A stretch of 64,000 nucleotides of DNA from an uncultured Eubacteriales bacterium (lineage in GTDB: Bacteria > Bacillota > Clostridia > Oscillospirales > CAG-382), in assembly GCA_900551295.1 (NCBI GenBank), contig URVJ01000002.1, forward strand, positions 62,001 to 126,000, read 5' to 3'. The notes under the pieces are model-generated. The model saw nothing but the letters and a program-made list of their open reading frames with translations. It did no database searches and was not told the origin of the DNA. Position 1 is the stretch's first letter, and every line of letters starts with the position of its first letter. Made by a program: the position numbers and the translations under genes. Shown piece after piece: positions 1 through 7,476 of the stretch.

Positions 1-309
1 CCGTCTCAGGCACTTCTCGCAGCACGTGCCGGCGCGTCGTATGTCAGCCCCTTTGTCGGCAGACTTAATGATATATCTTCCGACGGTAATAAGCTTATCG
101 AAAATATTTCAAAGATATTTAAACTCCACGATATTTCCTGTGAAATTATCGCCGCAAGTATAAGAAGTCCCGAAGATGTCGTTGACGCGGCTCTCGCAGG
201 CGCAAATATCGCTACTATTCCTTATGGCGTTATCGTACGTATGATCTCTCATCCTCTTACAGACGCCGGTATCGAACGTTTTCTTAAAGACTGGGAAGGC
301 GTAAAGTAA
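1..309 (+). CDS. Transaldolase / fructose-6-phosphate aldolase, C-terminal part
   Basis: Only the last 102 residues are inside the window; the gene starts upstream. The reading frame is open from base 1 to the TAA at 307-309. The visible part shows the C-terminal half of the TalC/MipB-type (beta/alpha)8 transaldolase fold: SYVSPFVGRLND, an IAASIRSPEDV segment, and the ending HPLTDAGIERFLKDW, which is nearly diagnostic of this family. These enzymes move a dihydroxyacetone unit in the non-oxidative pentose phosphate pathway or act as F6P aldolases. The catalytic lysine is upstream, so substrate preference between the two activities cannot be judged. No intrinsic terminator directly follows; the nearest one is at 581-619. 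Confidence 0.9.
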   Translation, partial: PSQALLAARAGASYVSPFVGRLNDISSDGNKLIENISKIFKLHDISCEIIAASIRSPEDVVDAALAGANIATIPYGVIVRMISHPLTDAGIERFLKDWEGVK

Positions 310-353
310 GAATACGAAGGAGTACGCGAATGGGAACGCGCTGAAGAGTACGC

Positions 354-415
354 GCTTTCTTTTTGAAAAGAAAGCTGCAAAGAAAACGGGGAAACGCGCT
401 TTTCTGAAGAAAAGC
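354..415. repeat. Two related A/T-rich hairpins, third copy at 871-890
   Basis: Hairpin 1 pairs 354-363 with 366-375 (GCTTTCTTTT/AAAAGAAAGC). Hairpin 2 pairs 398-405 with 408-415 (GCTTTTCT/AGAAAAGC). Both are followed by TGCAAA. A similar stem, GCTTTTCT-CCGT-AGAAAAGC, is at 871-890. The shared core suggests copies of a short repeat rather than classical terminators, because stems are AT-rich and lack a following U-run. Confidence 0.45.
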
Positions 416-484
416 TGCAAAAGACTTTAATAGCCCTTAAATAAAAATAAAGCAGTTGGCAACTTTCTGCCTCCGGCTTGTACC

Positions 485-512
485 GTCAGCCGCCAAAACG
501 CAGGCGGCTGAC
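485..512. repeat. Perfect 10-bp GC-rich inverted repeat
   Basis: GTCAGCCGCC at 485-494 pairs with GGCGGCTGAC at 503-512 around an 8-nt loop. It lacks a T-run, so it is not a terminator by itself. It sits among further small stems and about 70 nt before an intrinsic terminator. Confidence 0.5.
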
Positions 513-580
513 TCAAATCTGAGCAGATGCCAAAGCAAGCTATGGCAGCCAAATACAAAGGGTAAGTTAATAACAAAGAT

Positions 581-619
581 AACTCTGTGCGTTGTATTTA
601 ACTTCGCACAGAGTTTTTT
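581..619 (+). terminator. Rho-independent terminator
   Basis: AACTCTGTGCG (581-591) pairs perfectly with CGCACAGAGTT (605-615), and T614-T619 forms the U-run. It would end transcripts of the upstream transaldolase gene or of an unrecognised small RNA in 430-580. Confidence 0.75.
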
Positions 620-959
620 ATACATAAAATTAATACTTTCGCACCCAAAATGAAGTTTACGCAGACAGCGGCGAGGCATGGCATAAGAGTTAAAACTGAG
701 GTAAACAAATTTTACTTAGATACCAACCCCATCGGGCAGTGCGGAGCATCTGTGAGCGAAGATAGAGGATTTCGGAGGTACAGAAAAGTTTTACCGACGA
801 TAGTTAGAAGTGGATAATCCGTTTTTCGTCCAAAATAATCTAAAGTCAGCCAAACGCAAAACATCTTTCAGCTTTTCTCCGTAGAAAAGCGTCAGTATAA
901 AGTTGCGCTTTGAAGAAAATTTCCCGTTTCCGCTCAAACCAAGCAACACCCCAATACGT

Positions 960-1385
960 TCAAGACCTTTTCGCAAAAAAGTAATACGAAATAACGTAAA
1001 AAACCACATATGCGCAAACACACATCGCAATTGTTTCCGCAATCTGTGAGTTTCCGGAGATCATAAAATAAATGATTGCTAAAAACGCTGCGCTTGCCGA
1101 AAGACTTGCCGCAGAATTTTTTGCTTTCAGCATTAATGAGATGTTGCGCTCGTCGTTTTCCTCTATGCCGCTTTGCTTGAGTAAATCGGGATTTCTTAAA
1201 ATGCGTATCTTCTTGATTACTCCGATAAGGCTCGCCGCACATAAAGCAGCGCCGAAATATGCCGCCTGTTCGTCCATTACAGCTCCCGTGACGCACAGCG
1301 CAATCATTGCAATTCCCGTAAGCGCCCATATTGCTTGCAGTAATGTTCTTAACTTTAATTTCTTTTCGTAGCTCATAAGTTTCAC
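960..1385 (-). CDS. Small integral membrane protein next to an XRE regulator
   Basis: 141 residues with about four hydrophobic segments (roughly residues 14-34, 40-57, 91-108 and 117-137), a basic N-terminus and a charged cytoplasmic loop around residues 58-88 (IRILRNPDLLKQSG and IEENDERN). The motif with E-x-N-D-E-R resembles DUF2178/DUF6442-type membrane proteins, which are commonly encoded with short XRE regulators. I do not know the molecular function. The start codon overlaps the regulator's stop by 4 bp (ATGA), so the two are translationally coupled and share a promoter and operator. The pair resembles mobile regulator/membrane-protein cassettes that respond to envelope stress or antimicrobials, but that is inference. 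Confidence 0.75.
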   Translation of the reverse strand: MKLMSYEKKLKLRTLLQAIWALTGIAMIALCVTGAVMDEQAAYFGAALCAASLIGVIKKIRILRNPDLLKQSGIEENDERNISLMLKAKNSAASLSASAAFLAIIYFMISGNSQIAETIAMCVCAYVVFYVISYYFFAKRS

Positions 1386-1576
1386 TCCTCAAAAATAAAT
1401 AATTCTTCAATAGTGGTTCCGAATCTCTTTGCAGCCTTGTGCGCGAGCAACAGCGACGCACAGTATTTCCCGTTTTCCAGCGAAATTATAGTCTGCCTCG
1501 TCACTCCGAGATCATTGGCGAGCTCTTCCTGCGTAATTCCGAATTTTTTTCTGTATTCGCGTATTTTGTTTTCCAA
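1382..1576 (-). CDS. XRE-family transcriptional regulator (Cro/CI-type HTH)
   Basis: A 64-residue protein that is essentially a single helix-turn-helix: EYRKKFGITQEELANDLGV, then TRQTIISLENGKY as recognition helix, ending with TTIEELFIFEE. This is the short YozG/YgzD-like XRE type. I chose the TTG at 1576 because GGGAGGTGA lies 7 nt before it; a TTG at 1591 is in frame but overlaps that ribosome site. The gene overlaps the downstream membrane protein. A consensus promoter and an 18-bp palindrome overlapping the transcription start strongly suggest autorepression. Confidence 0.85.
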   Translation of the reverse strand: MENKIREYRKKFGITQEELANDLGVTRQTIISLENGKYCASLLLAHKAAKRFGTTIEELFIFEE

Positions 1577-1595
1577 AATTTCACCTCCCAAATTA

Positions 1596-1613
1596 TGTAA
1601 AGCATACTTTACA
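1596..1613 (-). promoter_or_regulatory. Palindromic operator, probably of the XRE regulator
   Basis: TGTAAAG-CATA-CTTTACA is a perfect 7+7 bp dyad placed at the predicted transcription start of the regulator operon. A degenerate copy of equal length (TGTCAA...TTTACA, 1642-1659) overlaps the -35 box, 46 bp away centre to centre. Binding by the adjacent regulator is inferred. Confidence 0.65.
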
Positions 1614-1618
1614 CCGAT

Positions 1619-1647
1619 ATATTAGCATATATGAATGTAAATGTCAA
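1619..1647 (-). promoter_or_regulatory. Sigma-A promoter of the XRE/membrane operon
   Basis: On the minus strand TTGACA (1647-1642), 17-bp spacer, TAATAT (1624-1619). Transcription should begin near 1612, inside the palindrome, with a leader of about 35 nt before the TTG start. Confidence 0.8.
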
Positions 1648-1681
1648 GTACGTTTTACATTTTCCTCGAAATTGTGTAAGA

Positions 1682-1743
1682 TGTGCCATTATTTGTGTCA
1701 GTTGTGCCAAATGCGTCAAAAGTATGATCTGCAATGCTATACT
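1682..1743 (+). promoter_or_regulatory. Direct-repeat array and extended -10 upstream of the TPR-like gene
   Basis: Four imperfect heptamers follow each other: TGTGCCA (1682), TGTGTCA (1694), TGTGCCA (1703) and TGCGTCA (1712), with start-to-start steps of 12, 9 and 9. They end about 20 bp before an extended -10, TGCTATACT (1735-1743), which has no good -35. This looks like an activator-dependent promoter for the gene at 1825; the activator is unknown. Confidence 0.4.
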
Positions 1744-1824
1744 TTAGGTGTAGAAAGTTGAGGACATGACAGGGCAAGAGAATGTCTTGTTCTAAAAATA
1801 CCGATTGGACAGGAGAGTCTGAAA

Positions 1825-2760
1825 ATGTGTGAGGAAAACAGACAAAATGTGCAGATAAGTAAAGACGTAAAGTGCGTGCGTGAAATTTCGGATTATGCCG
1901 AACTTCAGGAAGTGCTGAGATACGAAGTTGCCAAGAGTCCGAATCATGACACTCTCACAAACCTCGGAATGTTTTATGTGGATAAAGGGGTGTACAGTAA
2001 AAACGGAAAGCGTATAAGCGCGCTGCGGCACGGGATGAATTATCTCGAAAAGGCGAGAAAGCTTTCGAGGTCGTACAGAAACGATCTTGGATTCGGATGC
2101 GCATACTATAAGCAGGGCGAATTTGAGAGAGCCGTCAAAAAGTTTAAAGCCGCCGATAAACGCGAGCATAGCTTTGCGGCAAAATATAACTGTGCGCTGT
2201 CATATATCGGAAACAGGAGATATGAGGACGCCGTGTATATGCTTGACGACGCATATCATGAGGAATACGGTAAAAAGTCGGAACTCAGATATTATAAACC
2301 GTATATTTACGCACTTTGCAATCATGACCCGGCAAGGGCGGCGGATCTTCTCAACCAGCTTCCGCCTGAAGTGATCGCAGAGGACGAAAGAGATATTTTT
2401 GCATTGTCATATTATTGCAAAAACAGAACGCTGTGCTGGAAGATGCAGAAGAATATGACGTTTACGGGAATGGGCGACTTGCCGACTCTTGCAATGATAG
2501 CAGATATTTATATCCGCAGCGGCGAAACAAAAAACGGCATGGATTATTTCAGCCGTAAGGTGTGGCGTATATACGGATTCGATATTTCCATGATGCCCTT
2601 TATAGATATGACAACACGCCAGTTCGGCGATACCGAGTACAGAAAACGGCTTATTGCGCGTCAAAGCTTTGATTTTGAACCGTATGTCGGAGAAAAGTAT
2701 ATAAGTCTTGTAAATGAGAATTCCGACGGAACCGTTTATAAAATACGCACAAAGAAATAA
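1825..2760 (+). CDS. TPR-like repeat protein of unknown function
   Basis: 311 residues, no signal peptide or membrane segment. Helical repeat character is clear between about residues 30 and 190: DTLTNLGMFYVDKG, LGFGCAYYKQGEFERAVKKF, AAKYNCALSYIGNRRYEDAV are typical TPR/SEL1-like units, and a further unit follows near residue 215 (LAMIADIYIRSGETKNGMDYF). The C-terminal 90 residues are not recognisable. TPR proteins normally act as protein-protein scaffolds. ATG at 1825 follows AGGAGAG. It is a single gene with its own unusual promoter region, and ends 116 bp before the CAP-SLH gene. I cannot assign a process. Confidence 0.7.
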   Translation: MCEENRQNVQISKDVKCVREISDYAELQEVLRYEVAKSPNHDTLTNLGMFYVDKGVYSKNGKRISALRHGMNYLEKARKLSRSYRNDLGFGCAYYKQGEFERAVKKFKAADKREHSFAAKYNCALSYIGNRRYEDAVYMLDDAYHEEYGKKSELRYYKPYIYALCNHDPARAADLLNQLPPEVIAEDERDIFALSYYCKNRTLCWKMQKNMTFTGMGDLPTLAMIADIYIRSGETKNGMDYFSRKVWRIYGFDISMMPFIDMTTRQFGDTEYRKRLIARQSFDFEPYVGEKYISLVNENSDGTVYKIRTKK

Positions 2761-2809
2761 TTGACGCGGCTCCAAATAAATGCTTTTTGTACAAGCTGTG
2801 TCCGATGTG

Positions 2810-2838
2810 TTGACAAAAAATATTTGCGGGTGTAAAAT
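2810..2838 (+). promoter_or_regulatory. Sigma-A promoter of the CAP-SLH gene
   Basis: TTGACA (2810-2815), 17-bp spacer, TAAAAT (2833-2838). The predicted leader to the ATG at 2877 is about 32 nt and contains AGGGAGA. Confidence 0.75.
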
Positions 2839-2876
2839 GTATATGATAAAAAATAAATGTTGCAAGGGAGAAAACC

Positions 2877-4694
2877 ATGAAAAGAATTGTAACTGCTGTT
2901 CTTGCAGTAATGTTTGCGGTATCGGTCATATGCATTCCGGAATTTACATACACCGGTTACGGCACGGTTTATGCTAACGCAGATACACAAAAGCAGATAG
3001 CGACCGCGCAAAGATCGATAGATGCCACAATGGCGCGGTTTGCCGCTGCCAATGATACTACCGAGGAAGAGGCGCTCGCCGCGGCAATAGCCGGACTTCG
3101 TAAAGACAGCCGCGTTACCGTAACCGTAAAGGAAGGCTCTTTCAGTATACGTAAGGCTACAAAGGAGAGTGAAGGAAAGCTGTATATCAGCTTTATTTTA
3201 AGCTGTGACGGCGAGTATTTCGTAATGGGTACGGGAAGTCCCATTGAACGTATTATCGAGGGCGACGATAAAATGCTCACCGAGGACCTGCATGAGATGA
3301 GCGTTGCGGTAGACGCAATGACGCTTACCAATAAAACGACAAAAGAGGATATGCTCAAAGTTGCTCTTGCCGCAGCCAAGAACGGATCGACTGCGTACTG
3401 GAAAGACGGTTTTTATAAGAAAGACGCAACATTTGAGGCAGAAGGTGAGATTATAGGCTATCTTGTCGCAACATATAAGAGCGAAACAAGAGAAGTAAGA
3501 TACCATGAGAAAATACCTATGCTTGTGCGTAAGGTTCCCAAGGATCAGATTTCACTCAATGAAGAAGAGTGGGATATTTTAAGAAGAGTAAATATTGAAC
3601 GCTTTAACGAAGGCGAAATATGCCTTGCAATGCCGGGTGCACTGCAGGACACGTGCGATACGCGTGCAAAAGAAATTGCCGAGAGCTTTTCGCATACACG
3701 TCCCAACGGTTCGAGCTGCTTTACCGCGATTAAGAATTTTTCATACTCGACCGCCGGAGAAAATATATATCATTGCCCGTCAAAGACAAGGACTCTCGAT
3801 ACCGCAAGGGCGATGACATCATGGATGGAAAGCCCCGGACACCGTGAAAATATCCTTAAAACCGCTTATACATATATCGGCGTGGGCTCGTATGAGACCG
3901 GTGAGGACAGCACAGCCGTTCAGATGTTTGCGGCGTCCGGAAAGCCTATAAACAGCGCCGTTTCGAGTAACGGAACTCTCGAATTTGAAGATGAAGAAGC
4001 TATGCAGAAGGAGTACCTTATATTCAATAATCCGGACGGTTTGGTTTCGTATATGCCGATAGATATAAACTATCTTAAACCGTCGGACGGCGGATATACT
4101 TTAAAGCTGAATTCATCGTTTACCGTGACTCTGAAAATAAAGAATTCCTTACAGGATAATACACAGAAGAGCACGACCGGATTTTCAGACGTAAAACCGG
4201 GAGATTATTATGAAGAGGCCGTAAAGTGGGCGGTTGATAATAATGTTACTACCGGTACCTCCGCAACTACTTTTTCGCCTAAGAATTCCTGCACAAAAGC
4301 GCAGATTATTACTTTCCTCTGGAGAGCTGTCGGCGCACCAAAGACCGATGTTTCAAATCCTTTCAGAGACGTAAGCGCGTCGGATTATTACTATGACGCG
4401 GCGCTCTGGGCATTTAAAAATAAAATCATAACCGGAGTGGAGTTCGCACCCAATACTCCCTGTACGCGTTCCATGACCGTGACTTACCTCTATAAGAACG
4501 CCGGTAAACCCGATACAAGTTACGAAACATGGTTTACGGACGTTGAAGAGGACGGCAGCGATGAGCAGAAAGCCGTATGCTGGGCGGTTGAAAAAGGAAT
4601 AACTCAGGGCACGTCCGAGTATAAATTCTCGCCCAAGAGAGTTTGCGACAGAGGACAGATTGTAACGTTCCTTTACAGAGCGCTTGCAAAATAA
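2877..4694 (+). CDS. Secreted CAP-domain protein with three SLH repeats
   Basis: 605 residues. A signal peptide (about 1-33, KR then a hydrophobic core and an AxA-like site before NADTQK) leads into an alpha/beta region of about 200 residues. A CAP/SCP (PF00188-like) domain spans about 232-360, with the landmarks HTRPNGSSCFTAIKN, TAGENIY and MTSWMESPGHRENIL; the two histidines and the glutamate typical of the CAP cavity are present. Three S-layer homology repeats close the protein (about 435-490, 495-548, 551-605). SLH repeats bind pyruvylated secondary cell-wall polymer, so the CAP domain is displayed on the surface. CAP proteins are reported to bind lipids or act in cell-wall processes; the exact role here is unknown. 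It has its own consensus promoter. Confidence 0.9.
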   Translation: MKRIVTAVLAVMFAVSVICIPEFTYTGYGTVYANADTQKQIATAQRSIDATMARFAAANDTTEEEALAAAIAGLRKDSRVTVTVKEGSFSIRKATKESEGKLYISFILSCDGEYFVMGTGSPIERIIEGDDKMLTEDLHEMSVAVDAMTLTNKTTKEDMLKVALAAAKNGSTAYWKDGFYKKDATFEAEGEIIGYLVATYKSETREVRYHEKIPMLVRKVPKDQISLNEEEWDILRRVNIERFNEGEICLAMPGALQDTCDTRAKEIAESFSHTRPNGSSCFTAIKNFSYSTAGENIYHCPSKTRTLDTARAMTSWMESPGHRENILKTAYTYIGVGSYETGEDSTAVQMFAASGKPINSAVSSNGTLEFEDEEAMQKEYLIFNNPDGLVSYMPIDINYLKPSDGGYTLKLNSSFTVTLKIKNSLQDNTQKSTTGFSDVKPGDYYEEAVKWAVDNNVTTGTSATTFSPKNSCTKAQIITFLWRAVGAPKTDVSNPFRDVSASDYYYDAALWAFKNKIITGVEFAPNTPCTRSMTVTYLYKNAGKPDTSYETWFTDVEEDGSDEQKAVCWAVEKGITQGTSEYKFSPKRVCDRGQIVTFLYRALAK

Positions 4695-4798
4695 GGCATA
4701 TGTAATTTTAATCATAAAAAATAACGGAGGGTTCGGCGTTTTTTGCGCAGAATCCTCTGAAACTTTATTGACGATTGATTTTTTTTGGAGAGTGAACC

Positions 4799-5470
4799 GT
4801 GAATACTGATGAAATTTTGAAAAAAAGTCCGCTGTTTACCGGAATTGAACCTAAGTGCGTAAAGCAGCTTACGGAGCGTATGGGCGCATATACGCGTATA
4901 TATGAGGACGGCGAAACCGTAATGAGAGAGGGAAACGCCGTAACAAAATTCGGACTTGTGCTGTCGGGCTGCGTAAGAATAGAGAACTGCGATTTCTGGG
5001 GTAATAAGACAATACTCGGAAATACCCTGCCGGGACAGGTTTTTGCCGAGGCTTACGCTTTTTCAAAGGGCAGCGCGCTTATGGTAAACGCCGTGGCTTT
5101 CGGAAGTACCGAGGTCATGTTTCTTGACGGAGAGAAGATATTTGACTGTAACTGCGGGAATACGCATCTTGCGCTGTCATTCCTGAAAAATCTGATTTAT
5201 GCGTCGTCAGGAAAAAACCTCGCACTGTCAAGAAAAATTCTGAGTACCTCTCCGAGAACGATTCGCGCGCGTTTGCTGACCTATCTTTCGGAACAGGCGA
5301 AAATTTCGGGAAACGCGCATTTTGAAATAGAATTTGACCGTCAGCAGCTTGCGGATTATCTTAACGTTGACCGCAGCGCACTTTCAGCGGAGCTTTCAAA
5401 AATGCGTAAAGACGGATTGATACTGTATTCAAGGAATAAATTTACACTGCTGTCCGATTCCGATAACTGA
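4799..5470 (+). CDS. Crp/Fnr-family transcriptional regulator
   Basis: 223 residues. Residues about 10-120 form a cyclic-nucleotide-binding-like beta roll (EDGETVMREGNAVTKFGLVL, then LPGQVFAEAYAF). The C-terminal winged helix reads FDRQQLADYLNVDRSALSAE followed by LSKMRKDGLI. The effector pocket does not match cAMP-binding CRP closely, and no four-cysteine Fnr cluster is seen, so the signal is unknown; many clostridial members sense redox, NO or metabolites. GTG at 4799 follows TTGGAGAG. It stands alone, with a bidirectional terminator just after it. No binding site can be assigned from the sequence. Confidence 0.88.
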   Translation: MNTDEILKKSPLFTGIEPKCVKQLTERMGAYTRIYEDGETVMREGNAVTKFGLVLSGCVRIENCDFWGNKTILGNTLPGQVFAEAYAFSKGSALMVNAVAFGSTEVMFLDGEKIFDCNCGNTHLALSFLKNLIYASSGKNLALSRKILSTSPRTIRARLLTYLSEQAKISGNAHFEIEFDRQQLADYLNVDRSALSAELSKMRKDGLILYSRNKFTLLSDSDN

Positions 5471-5487
5471 AAAATGAGTATATAATA

Positions 5488-5526
5488 AGCACGCCGAGTG
5501 TCTTTTTGATTCGGACGTGCTTTTTT
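5488..5526. terminator. Bidirectional terminator between Crp-like gene and rnmV
   Basis: AGCACG-CCGAGT pairs with ATTCGG-A-CGTGCT (one bulged A), followed by TTTTTT on the plus strand. It separates two convergent genes and can serve both. Confidence 0.75.
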
Positions 5527-5528
5527 CT

Positions 5529-6107
5529 TTATTTTGTTTCTGAATCAAGGTCAATCCCGAGTATGTTTACGGCGTCTAAAAATGCGTTTGCGCTCATGTC
5601 GTCGGGTAAGGCGTGACGCTTTAGGATTTCGGCGCGTTTTGCGGCACTGTCGCTTTTGCCGGACAGTCCGAGTGCGTAGATTTCGGATTTTGTGTATGTA
5701 TGCTTTGTCCTGTCATCGCATTTGCTTAACAGACCGGCGTCGGAAAAAAGCTTTTTGAGAGTTTCGGTCTCCATTCCTTCGACGCCGAGAGTGCCTTCTT
5801 TGGACGCTTTGTTCTTGCGCTGTTCTTTGCCGGATATCTGCGGTATGTAAAGGTTTATAATGCGGCTGTTGTCACCGATAATGTTTTTGATCTTGTTCCG
5901 TATGACAAATCCTGCACCGTCGCTGTCCGTCAGAATGATAATCTTCTTCTTTTCGGAAAGCTTTTTTATAAGCGCCGATTTTTCGCGGCTGTTGAATACT
6001 CCGAAACCGCCTGTTGTCAGTATTACCGCGTCCACAAAGGACGAAAGTTTTATCTTGTCGTATTTGCCCTCAACCACTATTACGTCGGAGAGCTTGATTT
6101 TTTCCAT
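5529..6107 (-). CDS. rnmV: Ribonuclease M5 (5S rRNA maturation)
   Basis: 192 residues, the usual size of the family. A TOPRIM domain occupies the N-terminal half: VVEGKYD at about 11-17 holds the catalytic glutamate and DSDGAG at about 61-66 the acidic pair. The family hallmark KASKEGTLGVEGM is present near residue 100. RNase M5 trims precursor 5S rRNA at both ends in Firmicutes, working with ribosomal protein L18. It lies 24 bp downstream of a DUF4364 gene on the same strand and shares its promoter. There is no rsmA/ksgA neighbour here, which is the more usual companion. Confidence 0.92.
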   Translation of the reverse strand: MEKIKLSDVIVVEGKYDKIKLSSFVDAVILTTGGFGVFNSREKSALIKKLSEKKKIIILTDSDGAGFVIRNKIKNIIGDNSRIINLYIPQISGKEQRKNKASKEGTLGVEGMETETLKKLFSDAGLLSKCDDRTKHTYTKSEIYALGLSGKSDSAAKRAEILKRHALPDDMSANAFLDAVNILGIDLDSETK

Positions 6108-6131
6108 TAAACGGACTTACCTCTTTTTTAC

Positions 6132-6665
6132 TTATATCATGTAGTTTACGTCGCCTGTAATAGCCGCTATAACAGCGTTTGTCACAGCCTGCGGACGTGT
6201 TTCGCAGTTTGTTTTTGCGCGCAGGGCCTCGGCTCTGGTTTCAAAGTTCAATGTTACCTCGCATAACGGCTTTGAATTAACGTATACGCCTGTTTTAAGC
6301 GTTGAAACGCCGTCTTTTTCGTCGCAAAGCACCGTTTTGTATTCAACTCCGGCTGAAAGTGATTCGTAGTAGCGCCATGCGTTTCTCAGCGCCTCGTCGA
6401 GTATGCTTTCGGGAATGAATCCGCCGAGTTCGGGAAGTATGGAATGTGCTTTCTGCGTAAGAACGCAGATCTCGTTTTTGCCGTCGCGGCTTGTCTCTAT
6501 CAGACCGTCGCGCACAAGGCTGTCATATGCGGCAATGTAGTCCGTGACGTCAAAAAGCCCTGCCGAAAGCACCGCCGACTGCAAAGCGCCGGCCTGAACC
6601 GGTTCGCCTATGTAAGATATTGCAAGCATTGTAAACGCACGTATTTCGTCAGGCCTGTTAAGCAT
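6132..6665 (-). CDS. DUF4364 family protein
   Basis: About 177 residues. The N-terminal half has the character of a winged helix (LAISYIGEPVQAGALQSAVL, then DYIAAYDSLVRDGLIET), and the C-terminal half is a mixed alpha/beta domain ending GDVNYMI. This matches the DUF4364 family found across Clostridia, often near rnmV and tRNA-processing genes; the function is unknown, DNA binding is plausible. The start is uncertain between ATG 6665, ATG 6671 and GTG 6674: GGAG at 6678-6675 gives 10, 4 and 1 nt spacing, so I chose 6665. Confidence 0.78.
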   Translation of the reverse strand: MLNRPDEIRAFTMLAISYIGEPVQAGALQSAVLSAGLFDVTDYIAAYDSLVRDGLIETSRDGKNEICVLTQKAHSILPELGGFIPESILDEALRNAWRYYESLSAGVEYKTVLCDEKDGVSTLKTGVYVNSKPLCEVTLNFETRAEALRAKTNCETRPQAVTNAVIAAITGDVNYMI

Positions 6666-6686
6666 ATACATCACACTCCAGAAAAT

Positions 6687-6715
6687 ATTGTATCACATTC
6701 TTTGAAATTTTGCAA
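6687..6715 (-). promoter_or_regulatory. Sigma-A promoter for DUF4364-rnmV
   Basis: Minus strand TTGCAA (6715-6710), 17-bp spacer, TGA-TACAAT extended -10 (6692-6687). The leader is very short, with the transcript starting near 6680. Confidence 0.75.
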
Positions 6716-6740
6716 CAATAATAGTTTTGTACATATATAT

Positions 6741-6776
6741 AAAAATCTGCCCTGCACGTTTGTGAGCGCGCAGAGC
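6741..6776 (-). terminator. Terminator of the DUF1540 gene
   Basis: On the minus strand GCTCTGCGC (6776-6768) pairs with GTGCAGGGC (6757-6749) with two G-U pairs, then AGATTTTTAT. It lies 35 bp after the stop at 6812. Confidence 0.7.
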
Positions 6777-6811
6777 ATTCAAAACTTCGCTTTTTACTTT
6801 GTTAAAGTGCC

Positions 6812-7129
6812 TTATTCCTCAAAGGTTTCGCACTTTGTTTCGGAGGCGCAGCAAGAGCTTGAGCAGCCCATGTTGATGCTGCTTGCTTCACAGTAGCCGT
6901 GTTCGTTGTGTCGGCACTTTTCGGCACTGCATTCGATCTCAGCATCGTCGCAGGCGCATGATTCGCACGCACAGTCGGCGGTTCCCGCCTGTTTTGCATC
7001 GGTGTAGCTCTCGCACATGGTTTCGGAGGCGATAACGGCATTTTCGCCGTCTACCTTGATGCCCTCGAGTCGGCATCCTCCGTCTTTATTGTAAAAACAT
7101 TTCTTAACTTCACATGAAATTGCAGGCAT
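6812..7129 (-). CDS. DUF1540 cysteine-rich protein (two domains)
   Basis: 105 residues with two copies of the DUF1540 pattern: ISCEVKKCFYNKDGGC...MCESY near residues 4-41 and ECSAEKCRHNEHGYC...KCETF near 65-103. An extra cysteine cluster (CACESCACDD) lies between them. The regular cysteine spacing implies metal binding, perhaps zinc or iron-sulfur, but no function has been established for the family, which is widespread in spore-forming Firmicutes. ATG at 7129 follows AAAGGACGG. Single gene with its own terminator. Confidence 0.85.
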   Translation of the reverse strand: MPAISCEVKKCFYNKDGGCRLEGIKVDGENAVIASETMCESYTDAKQAGTADCACESCACDDAEIECSAEKCRHNEHGYCEASSINMGCSSSCCASETKCETFEE

Positions 7130-7476
7130 ATCTTATTCCGTCCTTTCTAATTTGTCGAGGCTGTAACCTCGTCTGATATTGTCTGTATATGAGAGACTTT
7201 TTATTCACGTGTCCCTGAAAAAATGCAGAAAAACGCAATGTGTTAAAATTGTATATAAAAGTATTAAAATATTATACTTTAAATTGCGTAAAAACTCTTG
7301 AAAAGTCGAAATAGATATGATATACTAAAGAAGAATTTAGTATATTGCACAAATTTTCCCGTTTTGCGGCAATAATTTTGATTTATTGAATATATTCCGC
7401 AACGTAAGTTTGTGTACTGCCGATTTGATATATATGTAAAATATATATAATAAATTTTTTCTAAGGGGAGAAAAGA
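7130..7476 (+). promoter_or_regulatory. 347-bp intergenic region with promoter of the surface island
   Basis: TTGAAA (7298-7303), 17-bp spacer and TATACT (7321-7326) form a good sigma-A promoter for the 1596-residue protein. The predicted leader is about 145 nt, AT-rich and without obvious strong structure, ending in AAGGGGAG before ATG 7477. The rest of the region is AT-rich; I cannot identify a promoter for the divergent DUF1540 gene. Confidence 0.65.

Larger units (their letters stand above)
310..959. other. 650-bp noncoding region rich in hairpins
   Basis: I find no supported gene here. It holds two A/T hairpins (354-375 and 398-415) embedded in similar sequence (both followed by CTGCAAA), a perfect 10-bp GC hairpin (485-512), smaller stems around 513-558, an intrinsic terminator (581-619) and a third A/T hairpin (871-890). 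Short open frames on both strands have no convincing ribosome site or family features. The block may be an intergenic repeat, a small RNA ending at the terminator, or a mixture of both. Confidence 0.5.

Noticed and set aside
485..560. Cloverleaf-like series of stems suggesting a tRNA
   Set aside because: No T-arm TTCRA motif, no acceptor stem with CCA context and wrong arm lengths.
456..653. 65-residue plus-strand frame in the first intergenic region
   Set aside because: No Shine-Dalgarno, runs straight through the GC hairpin and the terminator, composition unlike real genes here.
791..1042. 83-residue minus-strand frame downstream of the XRE/membrane pair
   Set aside because: It overlaps the membrane protein gene by 83 bp, has no ribosome site and no family features, and contains one of the A/T hairpin repeats.
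4724..4770. Possible terminator after the CAP-SLH gene
   Set aside because: GGGTTCGGCG can pair with CGCAGAATCC imperfectly, but there is a mismatch and no T-run after the stem; too weak to list.
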